Source: Neisseria sp. KEM232
Lineage (GTDB): Bacteria; Pseudomonadota; Gammaproteobacteria; Burkholderiales; Neisseriaceae
Reading direction: 5' to 3'
Assembly (NCBI RefSeq): GCF_002237445.1
Contig: NZ_CP022527.1
Location: 2,108,001-2,172,000 of the forward strand
Length of the DNA: 64,000 nucleotides
The position numbers were made by a program, and so were the translations under genes. The first letter of the stretch is position 1. Every line of letters begins with the position of its first letter. The notes under the pieces were generated by a model. The model worked only from the letters and a program-made list of their open reading frames with translations, was not told the origin of the DNA and ran no database searches. Positions 8,769-17,564 of the stretch are shown one piece after another.

Positions 8769-9362
8769 ATGGAACACTATTTAAGCCTTTTTGTGAAATC
8801 CGTCTTCATTGAAAACATGGCGCTGTCCTTCTTCTTGGGCATGTGTACTTTCTTGGCGGTATCGAAAAAAGTATCCACCGCATTCGGCTTGGGCGTTGCC
8901 GTTACCTTCGTACTCGGTCTGTCTGTCCCTGCCAACCAACTCGTTTACTCGCTGCTCAAAGACGGCGCGATTGTCGAAGGCGTGGATTTGACCTTCTTGA
9001 AATTCATCACCTTCATCGGCGTGATTGCGGCTTTGGTGCAGATTTTGGAAATGTTCTTGGACAAATTCTTCCCCGCCCTCTACAACGCACTGGGTATTTA
9101 CCTGCCGCTGATTACCGTAAACTGCGCGATTTTCGGCGCCGTTTCGTTTATGGCGCAACGCGAATACAACTTCGGCGAATCCGTCGTGTACGGCTTCGGC
9201 GCGGGCTTGGGCTGGATGTTGGCAATTGTCGCTTTGGCGGGCATTACCGAAAAAATGAAATATTCGGACGCTCCCAAAGGTCTTAAAGGACTGGGCATCA
9301 CCTTCATCTCCGCCGGCCTGATGGCGATGGCGTTTATGTCGTTCTCCGGCATCCAGTTATAA
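8769..9362 (+). CDS. nqrE: Na+-NQR subunit E
   Basis: Membrane subunit of 197 residues, partner of NqrD. The expected cysteines for the intramembrane iron site are visible in GMCTFLAVSKK (near residue 26) and TVNCAIFGAV (near residue 120). About six hydrophobic helices. It begins 3 bp after nqrD and is followed by nqrF after 13 bp. Confidence 0.96.
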   Translation: MEHYLSLFVKSVFIENMALSFFLGMCTFLAVSKKVSTAFGLGVAVTFVLGLSVPANQLVYSLLKDGAIVEGVDLTFLKFITFIGVIAALVQILEMFLDKFFPALYNALGIYLPLITVNCAIFGAVSFMAQREYNFGESVVYGFGAGLGWMLAIVALAGITEKMKYSDAPKGLKGLGITFISAGLMAMAFMSFSGIQL

Positions 9363-9375
9363 GAAAGGATTCGGC

Positions 9376-10593
9376 ATGGAAATTATTTTAGGTATCGTGA
9401 TGTTTACCGTCATCGTCTTGGCTTTGGCACTGATGATTCTGTTTGCCAAATCCAAGCTGGTGAGCGAAGGCGACATCACCATCAAAGTCAATGATGAAAA
9501 AGAGCTGACTATGCCCGCCGGTGGCAAACTGTTGGGCGCGCTTGCCAGCCAAGGCATCTTCGTTCCCTCCGCCTGCGGTGGTGGTGGTTCGTGCGGACAA
9601 TGCCGCGTTGTCGTGAAAAGCGGTGGCGGCGACATTCTGCCGACCGAGTTGTCCCACATCAGCAAACGCGAAGCACGCGAAGGCTGCCGTTTGTCTTGTC
9701 AGGTCAACGTCAAAAACGACATGGACATCGAAGTACCCGAAGAAGTGTTCGGCGTCAAAAAATGGGAATGCACCGTCATCTCCAACGACAACAAAGCCAC
9801 CTTCATCAAAGAACTCAAACTCGCCATTCCCGAAGGCGAAGAAGTCCCCTTCCGTGCCGGCGGCTACATCCAAATCGACGCCCCGCCGCACACCGTGTAC
9901 TACAAAGACTTCGACATCCCCGAGGAATACCACGAAGACTGGGACAAACACGACCTCTGGCGTTACGTCTCCAAAGTTGACGAACCCATCCTGCGCGCCT
10001 ATTCCATGGCCTCCTACCCCGAAGAAAAAGGCATCATCATGCTCAACGTGCGTATCGCCACTCCGCCGCCGCGTATGCCTGATGTCCCTCCCGGCCAAAT
10101 GTCGTCCTACATCTGGTCGCTCAAACCCGGCGACAAAGTAACCATCTCCGGCCCCTTCGGCGAATTTTTCGCCAAAGATACCGATGCCGAAATGGTCTTC
10201 ATCGGCGGCGGCGCAGGCATGGCACCCATGCGCTCCCACATCTTCGACCAGCTCAAACGTCTTAAATCCAAACGCAAAATCTCGTTCTGGTACGGCGCGC
10301 GCTCCAAACGCGAAATGTTCTATGTCGAAGACTTCGACGGCCTGCAAGCCGAAAACGACAACTTCCAATGGCACGTCGCCCTGTCCGACCCCCTGCCCGA
10401 AGACAACTGGGACGGCTACACCGGCTTCATCCACAACGTGTTATACGAAAACTACCTCAAAAACCACGAAGCCCCCGAAGACTGCGAGTTCTACATGTGC
10501 GGCCCGCCCGTAATGAACCAGGCCGTCATCAAAATGCTCAAAGATTTGGGCGTGGAAGACGAAAACATCCTGCTCGACGATTTTGGAGGGTAG
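9376..10593 (+). CDS. nqrF: Na+-NQR subunit F, NADH dehydrogenase component
   Basis: Electron entry subunit: it oxidises NADH through FAD and passes electrons to a [2Fe-2S] cluster. One N-terminal membrane helix (about 3-24), then a ferredoxin domain with cluster cysteines C67, C73, C76 and C108. The FAD-binding RAYSMASYP and the NADH-binding FIGGGAGMAPMRS lie in the C-terminal reductase domain. The 405-residue length is normal. Last gene of the operon; a strong terminator starts about 10 bp after its stop. Confidence 0.97.
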   Translation: MEIILGIVMFTVIVLALALMILFAKSKLVSEGDITIKVNDEKELTMPAGGKLLGALASQGIFVPSACGGGGSCGQCRVVVKSGGGDILPTELSHISKREAREGCRLSCQVNVKNDMDIEVPEEVFGVKKWECTVISNDNKATFIKELKLAIPEGEEVPFRAGGYIQIDAPPHTVYYKDFDIPEEYHEDWDKHDLWRYVSKVDEPILRAYSMASYPEEKGIIMLNVRIATPPPRMPDVPPGQMSSYIWSLKPGDKVTISGPFGEFFAKDTDAEMVFIGGGAGMAPMRSHIFDQLKRLKSKRKISFWYGARSKREMFYVEDFDGLQAENDNFQWHVALSDPLPEDNWDGYTGFIHNVLYENYLKNHEAPEDCEFYMCGPPVMNQAVIKMLKDLGVEDENILLDDFGG

Positions 10594-10602
10594 CAGACAA
10601 TG

Positions 10603-10641
10603 AAAAAATGCGTGGGAAGCAACACTTCCCACGCATTTTTT
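10603..10641 (+). terminator. Strong intrinsic terminator of the nqr operon
   Basis: A 17-bp perfect stem whose arms run from A6 through TGCGTGGGAAG to its complement and T6, with a five-base loop. A classic bidirectional hairpin without DUS. Confidence 0.92.
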
Positions 10642-10793
10642 CAGGCCGTCTGAAACCAAAAGGCCGTCTGAAACCCTTGCGGGCGGTAGTGTAAAGTGGT
10701 ATTTACAATACCCGCCTGACACAATCCCAAACCCATCTTTTCAGACGGCCTTCCGCCTTCGAGGCCGTCTGAAAGCCGCAAACCGCAAAAGCC

Positions 10794-11591
10794 ATGATTA
10801 AAACCGACAAAATCCGCAAGCCCCAGCCCGTGTTGTTTTACATTGCCGACTATCTTTGGAGCGGCTTTGCCGGCTTGGGCGTGGCAATGGCGGCGGTGGC
10901 CTTGTGGGCGTGGGGCAGCGCGGTGTTTGGCGAATTTATGCTGCCCGCGCCTTCGGCCGTGTTTGCGCAATCATTTGAATTGTTAAAACAATTTCAGGCG
11001 GCCGAATTGGGTGTGTCGCTGTGGCGCGCGTCGGCGGGCATTGGCATCGCGCTAGTGGCGGGCGTGTCGGCCGGTTTGCTGGCGGGGCGGTTTAAAACGG
11101 CGATGGCGCTGCTCAAACCGCTGATTACGGTGTTGCTGGCGATGCCGCCGATTATCTGGGTGGTGATGGCCTTGTTTTGGTTTGGCTTCGGCAATCCGAG
11201 CGTGCTGTTTACCGTGATTATTTTGGTGGCGCCGCTTACCTTTGCCGGTGCGGCGGCGGGCATGGCGAGCGTGGATAAGAAAAACGAAGAACTGTTCGAC
11301 GCTTACCGCTTAGGCCGTCTGAAAAAAATCCGCTATTTGTATGTGCCGCACCTTACGGGCTATCTGCTCTCCAGCATCAGCGTGGCGGTGGCGATGGGCG
11401 TGAAAGTGGTGATTATGGCCGAGCTGTTGGGCGCAAGCGAGGGCATCGGGGCGCGGATTGCCGATGCGCGGGCAATGCTGGAAACCTCAAGCGTGATGGC
11501 TTATGTGGTCTTGGTGATTGCCTTTGTGTCGCTGTTTGAGTACCTGTTTGTCAAGCCTTTGGAAATTTTGTTTATGCCGTGGAGACGATGA
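10794..11591 (+). CDS. ABC transporter permease, SsuC/TauC-like
   Basis: Inner-membrane permease of 265 residues from the nitrate/sulfonate/taurine import group (binding-protein-dependent permease family). About six helices and the cytoplasmic EAA-type loop (AYRLGRLKKIRYLYVPHL, near residues 165-182) that contacts the ATPase. Its stop overlaps the start of the partner ATPase gene. No substrate-binding protein gene is adjacent, so the substrate cannot be inferred from context. An intragenic DUS lies near 11310. Confidence 0.87.
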   Translation: MIKTDKIRKPQPVLFYIADYLWSGFAGLGVAMAAVALWAWGSAVFGEFMLPAPSAVFAQSFELLKQFQAAELGVSLWRASAGIGIALVAGVSAGLLAGRFKTAMALLKPLITVLLAMPPIIWVVMALFWFGFGNPSVLFTVIILVAPLTFAGAAAGMASVDKKNEELFDAYRLGRLKKIRYLYVPHLTGYLLSSISVAVAMGVKVVIMAELLGASEGIGARIADARAMLETSSVMAYVVLVIAFVSLFEYLFVKPLEILFMPWRR

Positions 11592-12283
11592 TGCTGGTGT
11601 TGGAAAACCTGCGTTTTGAAATCCTGCGCGATGTAGTGGTGCGCGATTTTTCGCTGACGCTGGACGCGGGCGAAGTGAAAACGCTGTTCGGCCCCAGCGG
11701 CTGCGGCAAGACGACGGTGTTGCGGCTGGCGGCGGGTTTGGAAACGCCCAAATCAGGCCGTCTGAACAACACTTTCCGCAAAACGGGCTTTCTGTTTCAG
11801 GAAAACCGCCTGCTCGACAACCTCACCGCGATGCAGAATATCGCCGTGTTTATGGAGCGCGCCGACGAAGCAGCCGTGCTTGTGCTGGCGGAAAAAGTCG
11901 GCCTCACGGCAGGCGATTTGAACAAATATCCGTCCGAATTGTCGGGCGGAATGGCCAAGCGGGTGGCGTTTTTGCGGCTGATGCTGTGCGGCTGCGATTT
12001 GGCCTTGCTGGACGAGCCTTTTGTCGGCCTCGACCGCGATTTGCGCGAGGTGTTGGCGGCGATGCTGGTGGAAAAAATCGAGCGCGAAGGCTGGGCGTGT
12101 TTACTGGTTACGCACGACCGCTTCGAGGCCGCCCGCCTGAGCCGCGAAATCATGCTGCTCGCGCCCAAAGGCATGGGCGTGGAAAAAACCATTTTCCTGC
12201 CCGAGCCGCTGTCTTCGCGCGATTCGGCCTACGAAGAAGCCGCCGTGGCAAGGGAATTTGGCGGCGTCCGCTACTATGAGTAG
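11588..12283 (+). CDS. ABC transporter ATP-binding protein, SsuB-like
   Basis: ATPase partner of the upstream permease. Walker A GPSGCGKTT, Q-loop FLFQENRLLDN, signature LSGGMAKR and Walker B LALLDEPFVGLD appear in the usual order in about 230 residues. Several starts compete: GTG 11579, ATG 11588 (ATGA overlap with the permease stop) and ATG 11591; the GGAG at 11581-11584 best supports 11588 or 11591. Translational coupling to the permease is likely. The genes after it are not transport genes. Confidence 0.87.
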   Translation: MMLVLENLRFEILRDVVVRDFSLTLDAGEVKTLFGPSGCGKTTVLRLAAGLETPKSGRLNNTFRKTGFLFQENRLLDNLTAMQNIAVFMERADEAAVLVLAEKVGLTAGDLNKYPSELSGGMAKRVAFLRLMLCGCDLALLDEPFVGLDRDLREVLAAMLVEKIEREGWACLLVTHDRFEAARLSREIMLLAPKGMGVEKTIFLPEPLSSRDSAYEEAAVAREFGGVRYYE

Positions 12284-12330
12284 CCCCGTCATTCCGCCCG
12301 CCGCCGTTCAGACGGCCTCTGTTTTTTTCT

Positions 12331-12365
12331 AGGGGCTGTTTACAAACCAATTGCAAACAGCCCCT
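12331..12365. repeat. Short hairpin resembling IS1016 ends
   Basis: AGGGGCTGTTT and its exact complement flank a 13-base loop. The arms begin like the IS1016-group ends seen elsewhere (GGGGCTGT), so it may be a scar of two such ends or a terminator for the ABC genes. It is followed directly by a DUS variant. Confidence 0.5.
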
Positions 12366-12434
12366 AAAGGCAGCCTGAAAACAAAATATCGGGTATCGTC
12401 CTATCGGTTTTTACCATTCGTCAAATATCATTGT

Positions 12435-12478
12435 TATAGTGAGTCAAAATAAAAAAGATACAAGGCAGCAAGCCGCAG
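12435..12478. mobile_element. Partial Correia-type element (one end)
   Basis: TATAGTGAGTCAAAATAAAA and the following CAAGGCAGCAAGCCG match, in reverse orientation, the right end of the complete element at 26824-26929. The other half is missing. Correia ends can provide promoter elements, and this one lies just upstream of the NnrS-like gene. Confidence 0.65.
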
Positions 12479-12536
12479 GTTTTTGTGTGGACTTGCTATA
12501 AAACACCTGATCGGCCATACCAGCAAAGGTTTTAAC

Positions 12537-13643
12537 TTGAACACCCGCAACCTGTTTTTCACCCACCCGATGCGCCCGTTTTTCACGGCGGCAGCAGCGG
12601 CGGCCGTGTTCGGCGCGGCCTCGTTTTTCCTGCGTGCCGACGCGGTATTGTTTCACCGCTTGGTGTTTTTGCAGCTGCTGCCTGCGGCGGCGTATAGCGG
12701 ATTTTTATTAACCGCCGTGCCGGACTGGACGGGCTACACAGGCCGTCTGAAAAACATCGGCTTCGCGCTTTTTGCGCCGCCGGTTTTCGCCGCCCTCGCG
12801 CTGCCGTTTTGGCCGCAGGCCGCCGCGTTTGCCGTGGCCGCGTGCTGGTGGCTGCTGCTTGCGTTTTGCACATATTGCGTATGGCGCGGCCGCAATACCG
12901 ACAATTTCGCCATCCTGCTGCTGCTTCTGCTGTTTGCCCTCGTTCAGACGGCCTATGCATCAAGCGGCAACTTGCGCCTTTTACGCAGCCTGATTCATCT
13001 CAACATCGCCGCCGTGATGCTGGTTTCCTTCCGCGTCAGCGTGGTTCTGGGCGCGGAGGCGCTCAAATCATGCCGTCTGAAAGACCCGGTGTTCATCCCC
13101 AATTTCGTTTACAAAAACATGGCCATCCTGTTTTTGTTGCTCTACGCCGCCGCCGAGCTGCGCCTGCCTGCCGAAGCGGCGGGATTCGGCGCACTTGCTG
13201 TCGGCTTTGTGATTCTGGCCAAGCTGCGCGATCTGCACCATTGGGAGTTGCTGCGCCGCCACTACATCGCGTTTTACTACCTTATCCAGCTATCCGCCGC
13301 CGCAGGCTATCTCTGGCTGGGCGCAAACACGCTGCTTGGCAATCCGCAGGGCGCGCCGCTGCACCTGATTACCCTCGGCGCGATGCTCGGCGCCATCATG
13401 CTGGTTTTTCTCACCGCCGGCCTGCGCCACAGCGGCTTTGTCGGGCTGAATTACCCCAAGCCCGCCCGCGCCGCCTTCTCCTGCCTGTTTGCCGCCGCCC
13501 TCTGCCGCGCCGTGTTGTCGGCTTGGCATCCGCTGTTTTTAATAACTGTACCCGCCGCGCTCGTTGCCGCCGCGTTTGCGCTCTATCTGTATTGCTTTAT
13601 CCCGATATTTCGGGCAAACGCCTTTACCGACGACCCCGAATAA
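12537..13643 (+). CDS. NnrS family membrane protein
   Basis: Polytopic membrane protein with about 12 hydrophobic segments. NnrS proteins are haem- and copper-containing and help cells withstand nitrosative stress during NO metabolism. The start of the core, FFTHPMRPFF, is characteristic. I prefer the TTG at 12537 because AAAGG lies at good spacing and it places the motif at the N terminus; a longer frame from 12483 would start inside the partial Correia element, and an ATG at the MRPFF would cut the motif. A rare AT-dialect DUS lies at 13070-13081. No NsrR or FNR site was recognised upstream. Confidence 0.85.
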   Translation: MNTRNLFFTHPMRPFFTAAAAAAVFGAASFFLRADAVLFHRLVFLQLLPAAAYSGFLLTAVPDWTGYTGRLKNIGFALFAPPVFAALALPFWPQAAAFAVAACWWLLLAFCTYCVWRGRNTDNFAILLLLLLFALVQTAYASSGNLRLLRSLIHLNIAAVMLVSFRVSVVLGAEALKSCRLKDPVFIPNFVYKNMAILFLLLYAAAELRLPAEAAGFGALAVGFVILAKLRDLHHWELLRRHYIAFYYLIQLSAAAGYLWLGANTLLGNPQGAPLHLITLGAMLGAIMLVFLTAGLRHSGFVGLNYPKPARAAFSCLFAAALCRAVLSAWHPLFLITVPAALVAAAFALYLYCFIPIFRANAFTDDPE

Positions 13644-13682
13644 AGGCCGTCTGAAAGATCGTTTTCGGTTTTCAGACGGCCT
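13644..13682. terminator. DUS inverted-repeat terminator
   Basis: Facing DUS around a 12-base loop, directly after the NnrS-like gene. Confidence 0.75.
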
Positions 13683-13713
13683 CCACTCCAAAACCGTAAA
13701 CAAAGGAGAAACC

Positions 13714-14757
13714 ATGTCGAAAATCCTCTCTTCGCTGAAATACCCGATTATCCAGGCACCGATGGCCTTTGCCCACGATACCGCGCTGCCTCTGGCCGTG
13801 TGTCGCGCGGGCGGTTTGGGCTCGCTGGCAGCTGCGATGTATGCGCCCGACGCGCTGGCGGCGGCGCTGCAAACCATGCGCGACGAAGCGGGCTCGATGC
13901 CGTACAACGTGAATTTTTTTGCCCACCGCACGCCGTTTGCCGACGAAGCGCAGCATGCGGCCTGGCTGGCGGTATTGCAGCCGTTTTTCGCGGAATATGG
14001 CCTGACGCAGGCCGACATTCCCGCAAGCGGCGGGCGGCAGCCGTTTGACGAAGCCGCGCTGGCGCTGGTCGAACAATACCGCCCGCCCGTCGTCAGCTTC
14101 CATTTCGGCCTGCCGCCGCAGCCCATGCTCGAACGCGTGAAAAAAACGGGCGCTGAGGTTTGGGCGAGCGCTACCACTGTGGCCGAGGCGCGCTGGCTGG
14201 AAGGGCAGGGCGCGGACGCAGTGATCGCGCAAGGCTGGGAAGCGGGCGGCCACCGCGGCTGGTTTCTCGACAAAGACCCAAACGGCCAAAGCGGCCTGTT
14301 TGCCCTGCTGCCCTCCGTCGTCCGCGCGGTGAAGCTGCCCGTTGTCGCTGCGGGCGGTATTGCCGATGCGGCGGCGGTGCGCGCGGCCGTGGATTTGGGC
14401 ACGGCGGCGGTGCAGGCGGGCACGGCGTTTCTGCTGGCGGACGAAGCGTGGACGAAACCCGCCCACCGCGCGGCGATACAGGCCGCGCAGCCGGAGGATA
14501 CCGCCGTCAGCAATCTGTTCAGCGGCGGCGCGGCACGCGGTATCGTCAACCGCTTTATGCGCGAAGCCGGGCCGGCCAACCCCGCCGTGCTGCCGTTTCC
14601 GCTGGCAGGCGCGGCGGCGGGCGCATTGCGTGCGGCGGCCGAAGCGCAAGGCTCGTTTGACTTCACGCCGTTTTGGGCGGGGCAAAACGCCGCCCGCTCG
14701 CAAGCGGGCAGCGCGGCGGAGATTGTGGCGCGGCTGGCCGAGGGGCTGCGGCGCTGA
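13714..14757 (+). CDS. Nitronate monooxygenase family flavoprotein
   Basis: FMN-dependent enzyme of the nitronate monooxygenase / 2-nitropropane dioxygenase family, TIM-barrel fold, 347 residues. Visible motifs are IQAPMA near residue 13, the active-site region QGWEAGGHRG (174-182; H180 is the likely catalytic base) and FMN phosphate-binding AAGGIADAAAV (212-222). AAAGGAG lies 7 bp before the ATG. Family members detoxify propionate-3-nitronate, but enoyl-reductase relatives share the fold, so the exact substrate is uncertain. Confidence 0.87.
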   Translation: MSKILSSLKYPIIQAPMAFAHDTALPLAVCRAGGLGSLAAAMYAPDALAAALQTMRDEAGSMPYNVNFFAHRTPFADEAQHAAWLAVLQPFFAEYGLTQADIPASGGRQPFDEAALALVEQYRPPVVSFHFGLPPQPMLERVKKTGAEVWASATTVAEARWLEGQGADAVIAQGWEAGGHRGWFLDKDPNGQSGLFALLPSVVRAVKLPVVAAGGIADAAAVRAAVDLGTAAVQAGTAFLLADEAWTKPAHRAAIQAAQPEDTAVSNLFSGGAARGIVNRFMREAGPANPAVLPFPLAGAAAGALRAAAEAQGSFDFTPFWAGQNAARSQAGSAAEIVARLAEGLRR

Positions 14758-14781
14758 GGCCGTCTGAAAACAAAAAACGGC

Positions 14782-14825
14782 AAAAGGCCGTCTGAAAACG
14801 CCGCGCGGCTTTCAGACGGCCTTTT
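14782..14825. terminator. DUS inverted-repeat terminator
   Basis: Facing DUS with AAAAGG / CCTTTT arms and a run of T. Another DUS follows in tandem. Confidence 0.75.
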
Positions 14826-14847
14826 TCAGACGGCCTCCCCCTTATGT

Positions 14848-14853
14848 TACAAT
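14848..14853 (+). promoter_or_regulatory. Extended -10 promoter of the ABC-F gene
   Basis: TGTTACAAT fits an extended -10 (TGnTAnAAT) 50 bp before the ATG. The AATCCGCC context recurs before other genes here. No clear -35. Confidence 0.5.
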
Positions 14854-14902
14854 CCGCCCATTTTTGATTACGCAAATTAACAGAAACAAAAGGATTCAAA
14901 AC

Positions 14903-16528
14903 ATGATTTCCACCAACAACATCACCATGCAGTTCGGCGCGAAGCCGCTGTTTGAAAACGTCTCCGTCAAATTCGGCGAAGGCAACCGCTACGGCCTGAT
15001 CGGCGCGAACGGCTCAGGCAAATCCACCTTCATGAAGATTTTGGGCGGCGATTTGGAGCAGACCAGCGGCGAAGTGGCGATTGAAAACGGTGTGCGCTTG
15101 GGCAAACTGCGCCAAGACCAGTTTGCCTACGAAGACATGCGCGTGCTGGACGTGGTGATGATGGGGCACACCGAAATGTGGGCGGCGATGACCGAACGCG
15201 ACGCGATTTACGCCAACCTCGAAGCCACCGAAGACGACTACATGAAAGCCGCCGAACTGGAAGCCAAGTTCGCCGAATACGACGGCTACACCGCCGAAGC
15301 GCGTGCCGCCGAATTATTGAGCGGCGTGGGCATTGCCGAAGAACTGCACAACGCCACCATGGCGGAAGTCGCGCCCGGCTTCAAACTGCGCGTGTTGCTG
15401 GCACAAGCCCTGTTTTCCAAACCCGACGTTCTGCTCTTGGACGAGCCGACCAACAACTTGGACATCAACACCATCCGCTGGCTGGAAGGCGTGTTGAATC
15501 AATACGATTCCACCATGATTATCATCAGCCACGACCGCCACTTCCTCAACGAAGTCTGCACCCACATGGCGGATTTGGACTACAACACCATCACCGTTTA
15601 CCCCGGCAATTACGACGACTACATGCTGGCCTCCGCCCAATCCCGCGAACGTGCCCTCAAAGACAACGCCAAAGCCAAAGAAAAACTGCAAGAACTGCAA
15701 GAGTTTGTCGCCCGCTTCTCCGCCAACAAATCCAAAGCCCGCCAAGCCACCAGCCGTCTGAAACAGGCCGACAAAATCAAAGCAGAAATGGTGGAAGTGA
15801 AACCCTCCACCCGCCAAAACCCCTACATCCGCTTTGAAACCGACGAAAAAGCCAAGCTGCACCGTCAGGCCGTTGAAGTGGAAAACCTCGCCAAATCGTT
15901 TGACAAAAAATTGTTTGAAAAACTGGGCTTTATTTTGGAAGCCGGCCAGCGTCTCGCCATCATCGGCCCCAACGGCGCGGGCAAATCCACGCTGCTGAAA
16001 CTCTTGGCAGGCGCGTACAACGCCGAGTATTCAGACGGACTCACGCCCGATGCAGGCAGCATCAAATGGGCGGAAAAAGCCCACGTCGGCTACTACCCGC
16101 AAGACCACGAAAACGACTTCGACGTGGAAATGAACCTCACCGAATGGATGCGCCAATGGGGTCAGGAAGGCGACGACGAACAAGTCATCCGCGGCACGCT
16201 GGGGCGTTTGCTGTTCGGCAGCAACGATGTGGTCAAACAAGTGAAAGTGCTCTCCGGCGGCGAAAAAGGGCGCATGCTCTACGGCAAACTGCTGCTGCTA
16301 AAACCCAATGTGCTGGTGATGGACGAACCCACCAACCACATGGACATGGAAAGCATCGAATCGCTCAACATGGCACTGGAAAAATACAACGGCACACTGA
16401 TTTTCGTCTCGCACGACCGCCAGTTCGTCTCCTCGCTCGCCACCCAAATCATCGAATTGGACGGCAACGGCGGGTATGAGCATTATCTGGGGGATTATGA
16501 GAGCTATTTGGAGAAGAAAGGGGTTTGA
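14903..16528 (+). CDS. ABC-F family ATPase (YbiT-like)
   Basis: Soluble twin ATPase without membrane segments, 541 residues, which by family acts on the ribosome. First cassette: GANGSGKS (34-41) and VLLLDEPTNNLD. A charged linker with a KEKLQELQEF coiled coil follows near residues 253-300. Second cassette: GPNGAGKS, LSGGEKGR and VLVMDEPTNHMD. The insertion pattern and the start MISTNNITMQFG resemble YbiT more than EttA or Uup. ATG 14903 follows AAAAGGA. Its role is probably translational quality control, inferred from family only. Confidence 0.9.
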   Translation: MISTNNITMQFGAKPLFENVSVKFGEGNRYGLIGANGSGKSTFMKILGGDLEQTSGEVAIENGVRLGKLRQDQFAYEDMRVLDVVMMGHTEMWAAMTERDAIYANLEATEDDYMKAAELEAKFAEYDGYTAEARAAELLSGVGIAEELHNATMAEVAPGFKLRVLLAQALFSKPDVLLLDEPTNNLDINTIRWLEGVLNQYDSTMIIISHDRHFLNEVCTHMADLDYNTITVYPGNYDDYMLASAQSRERALKDNAKAKEKLQELQEFVARFSANKSKARQATSRLKQADKIKAEMVEVKPSTRQNPYIRFETDEKAKLHRQAVEVENLAKSFDKKLFEKLGFILEAGQRLAIIGPNGAGKSTLLKLLAGAYNAEYSDGLTPDAGSIKWAEKAHVGYYPQDHENDFDVEMNLTEWMRQWGQEGDDEQVIRGTLGRLLFGSNDVVKQVKVLSGGEKGRMLYGKLLLLKPNVLVMDEPTNHMDMESIESLNMALEKYNGTLIFVSHDRQFVSSLATQIIELDGNGGYEHYLGDYESYLEKKGV

Positions 16529-16701
16529 TTGGAAAGAAGGCAGCCTGAAAGGTTTTTTGCATATATTTCAGCAGTGTAGCTTGGATCGAGACTCAACATG
16601 ACCGGCAATCAAAAAGTTGGGAGTACAACCCAACTTACCTTGCTGATAAAAATTAGGGGCTTAGGAAGAAAAATCACCCAAATCAGTGATAAGCTTCTGA
16701 A

Positions 16702-17019
16702 ATGAAATTAAAAAACAAGTACCAAAAGTTCAGCAAAATTTCTGAACCACAATTTCGTCAAATTCTACGGCTATTTGCCTTGGATTTGACTGCTTCTGAT
16801 ACTGCCAGACTAACTGGCATCAGTGTCAGAAGTATCAACACGCTATTCTTAAAATTACGCAACGGTTAGCTGCCGAATGCGAGCAGCAAACTCCTTTTGA
16901 TGGCGTTGTTGAATTTGACGAATCCTACTTTGGTGCGAAGCGTATTCGTGGCAAACGCGGACGCGGTGCTGGTGGTAAAACCATTGTCTTTGGGGTACTC
17001 AAATGGGGCGATAAGGTTT
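16702..17019 (+). pseudogene. Frameshifted IS1595-family transposase remnant
   Basis: From ATG 16702 about 55 codons read as a transposase N terminus with a helix-turn-helix-like stretch (LTASDTARLTGISVRSIN). A frameshift near 16850-16865 ends that frame at TAG. The other frame continues with FDGVVEFDESYFGAKRIRG and KRGRGAGGKTIVFG, which includes the DESYFG motif of the family. The element is cut at 17019 where an IS1016-type end begins. AT content is higher than in neighbouring genes. Confidence 0.75.
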
Positions 17020-17315
17020 GGGGCTGTACTAGATAAGCCCTAAATTTCACACCACCGACGCAGCACTTTAAGCTGCTCGGAGGGTGTGCCAAAGTTAAAA
17101 CGGAACTCGCATTCTTTCAAGAAAAGCGGGAAAGATTTACGGTCGATTCCATTGTATTTGCGCAGTACGCGCTTTGCCTGATTCCAGAAATTTTCAATGC
17201 CGTTGATATGGTTCTGTCTGTCGGCAAACAGCTTGCTGTGATTAATGCGGTGGTGGGTAAATCCGCTTACATCCAACACATCATAGCTGCTCAAACAATC
17301 GTTTATGTGCGGCAT
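17020..17315 (-). mobile_element. IS1016-group remnant with transposase C-terminal half
   Basis: Starts with the terminal inverted repeat GGGGCTGTACTAGATAAG. The minus-strand reading frame 17040-17300 gives the C-terminal end of an IS1016-type transposase (NHINGIENFWNQAKRVLRK, then FLKECEFRFN). The N-terminal half and the other end are missing. The first 227 bp (17020-17246) appear identical to 48459-48685, so the two copies derive from one recent source. Confidence 0.82.
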
Positions 17316-17410
17316 GGTAGCCTGCGTGGGCGGCGGCTGGCAAGCAATTAATAATACTTGGGGCTGTACTAGGGGCTGTTGCTTGCGACCATGCGTTCCT
17401 TACTGTTTGA

Positions 17411-17452
17411 GAGGCCGTCTGAAACCGCAAACCCTGGTTTCAGACGGCCTCT
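17411..17452. terminator. DUS inverted-repeat hairpin
   Basis: Facing DUS with GAGGCCGTCTGAAACC arms, in the gap between the IS scar and the haem operon. Confidence 0.6.
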
Positions 17453-17505
17453 GCTTTTGCCGCATGATCTGCCGCGGCCTTGGCAACTAGGTAAACGCAA
17501 ACACG

Positions 17506-17550
17506 AAAAGGCCGTCTGAAACTTTGAATGCGGGTTTCAGACGGCCTTTT
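17506..17550. terminator. DUS terminator of the haem-use operon
   Basis: Facing DUS with AAAAGG / CCTTTT arms, 15 bp after the stop of the minus-strand ChuY-like gene. Confidence 0.75.
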
Positions 17551-17564
17551 TATGCTGTTGCGGT

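Noticed and set aside
10600..10653. Short frame beginning MKKCVGSNTSHAFFQ after nqrF
   Set aside because: It consists of the operon terminator stem and a DUS, so it is not a gene.
13539..14783. Long frame antisense to the nitronate monooxygenase gene
   Set aside because: Low-complexity Ala/Ser/Pro composition and no ribosome binding site; the plus-strand enzyme has clear motifs.
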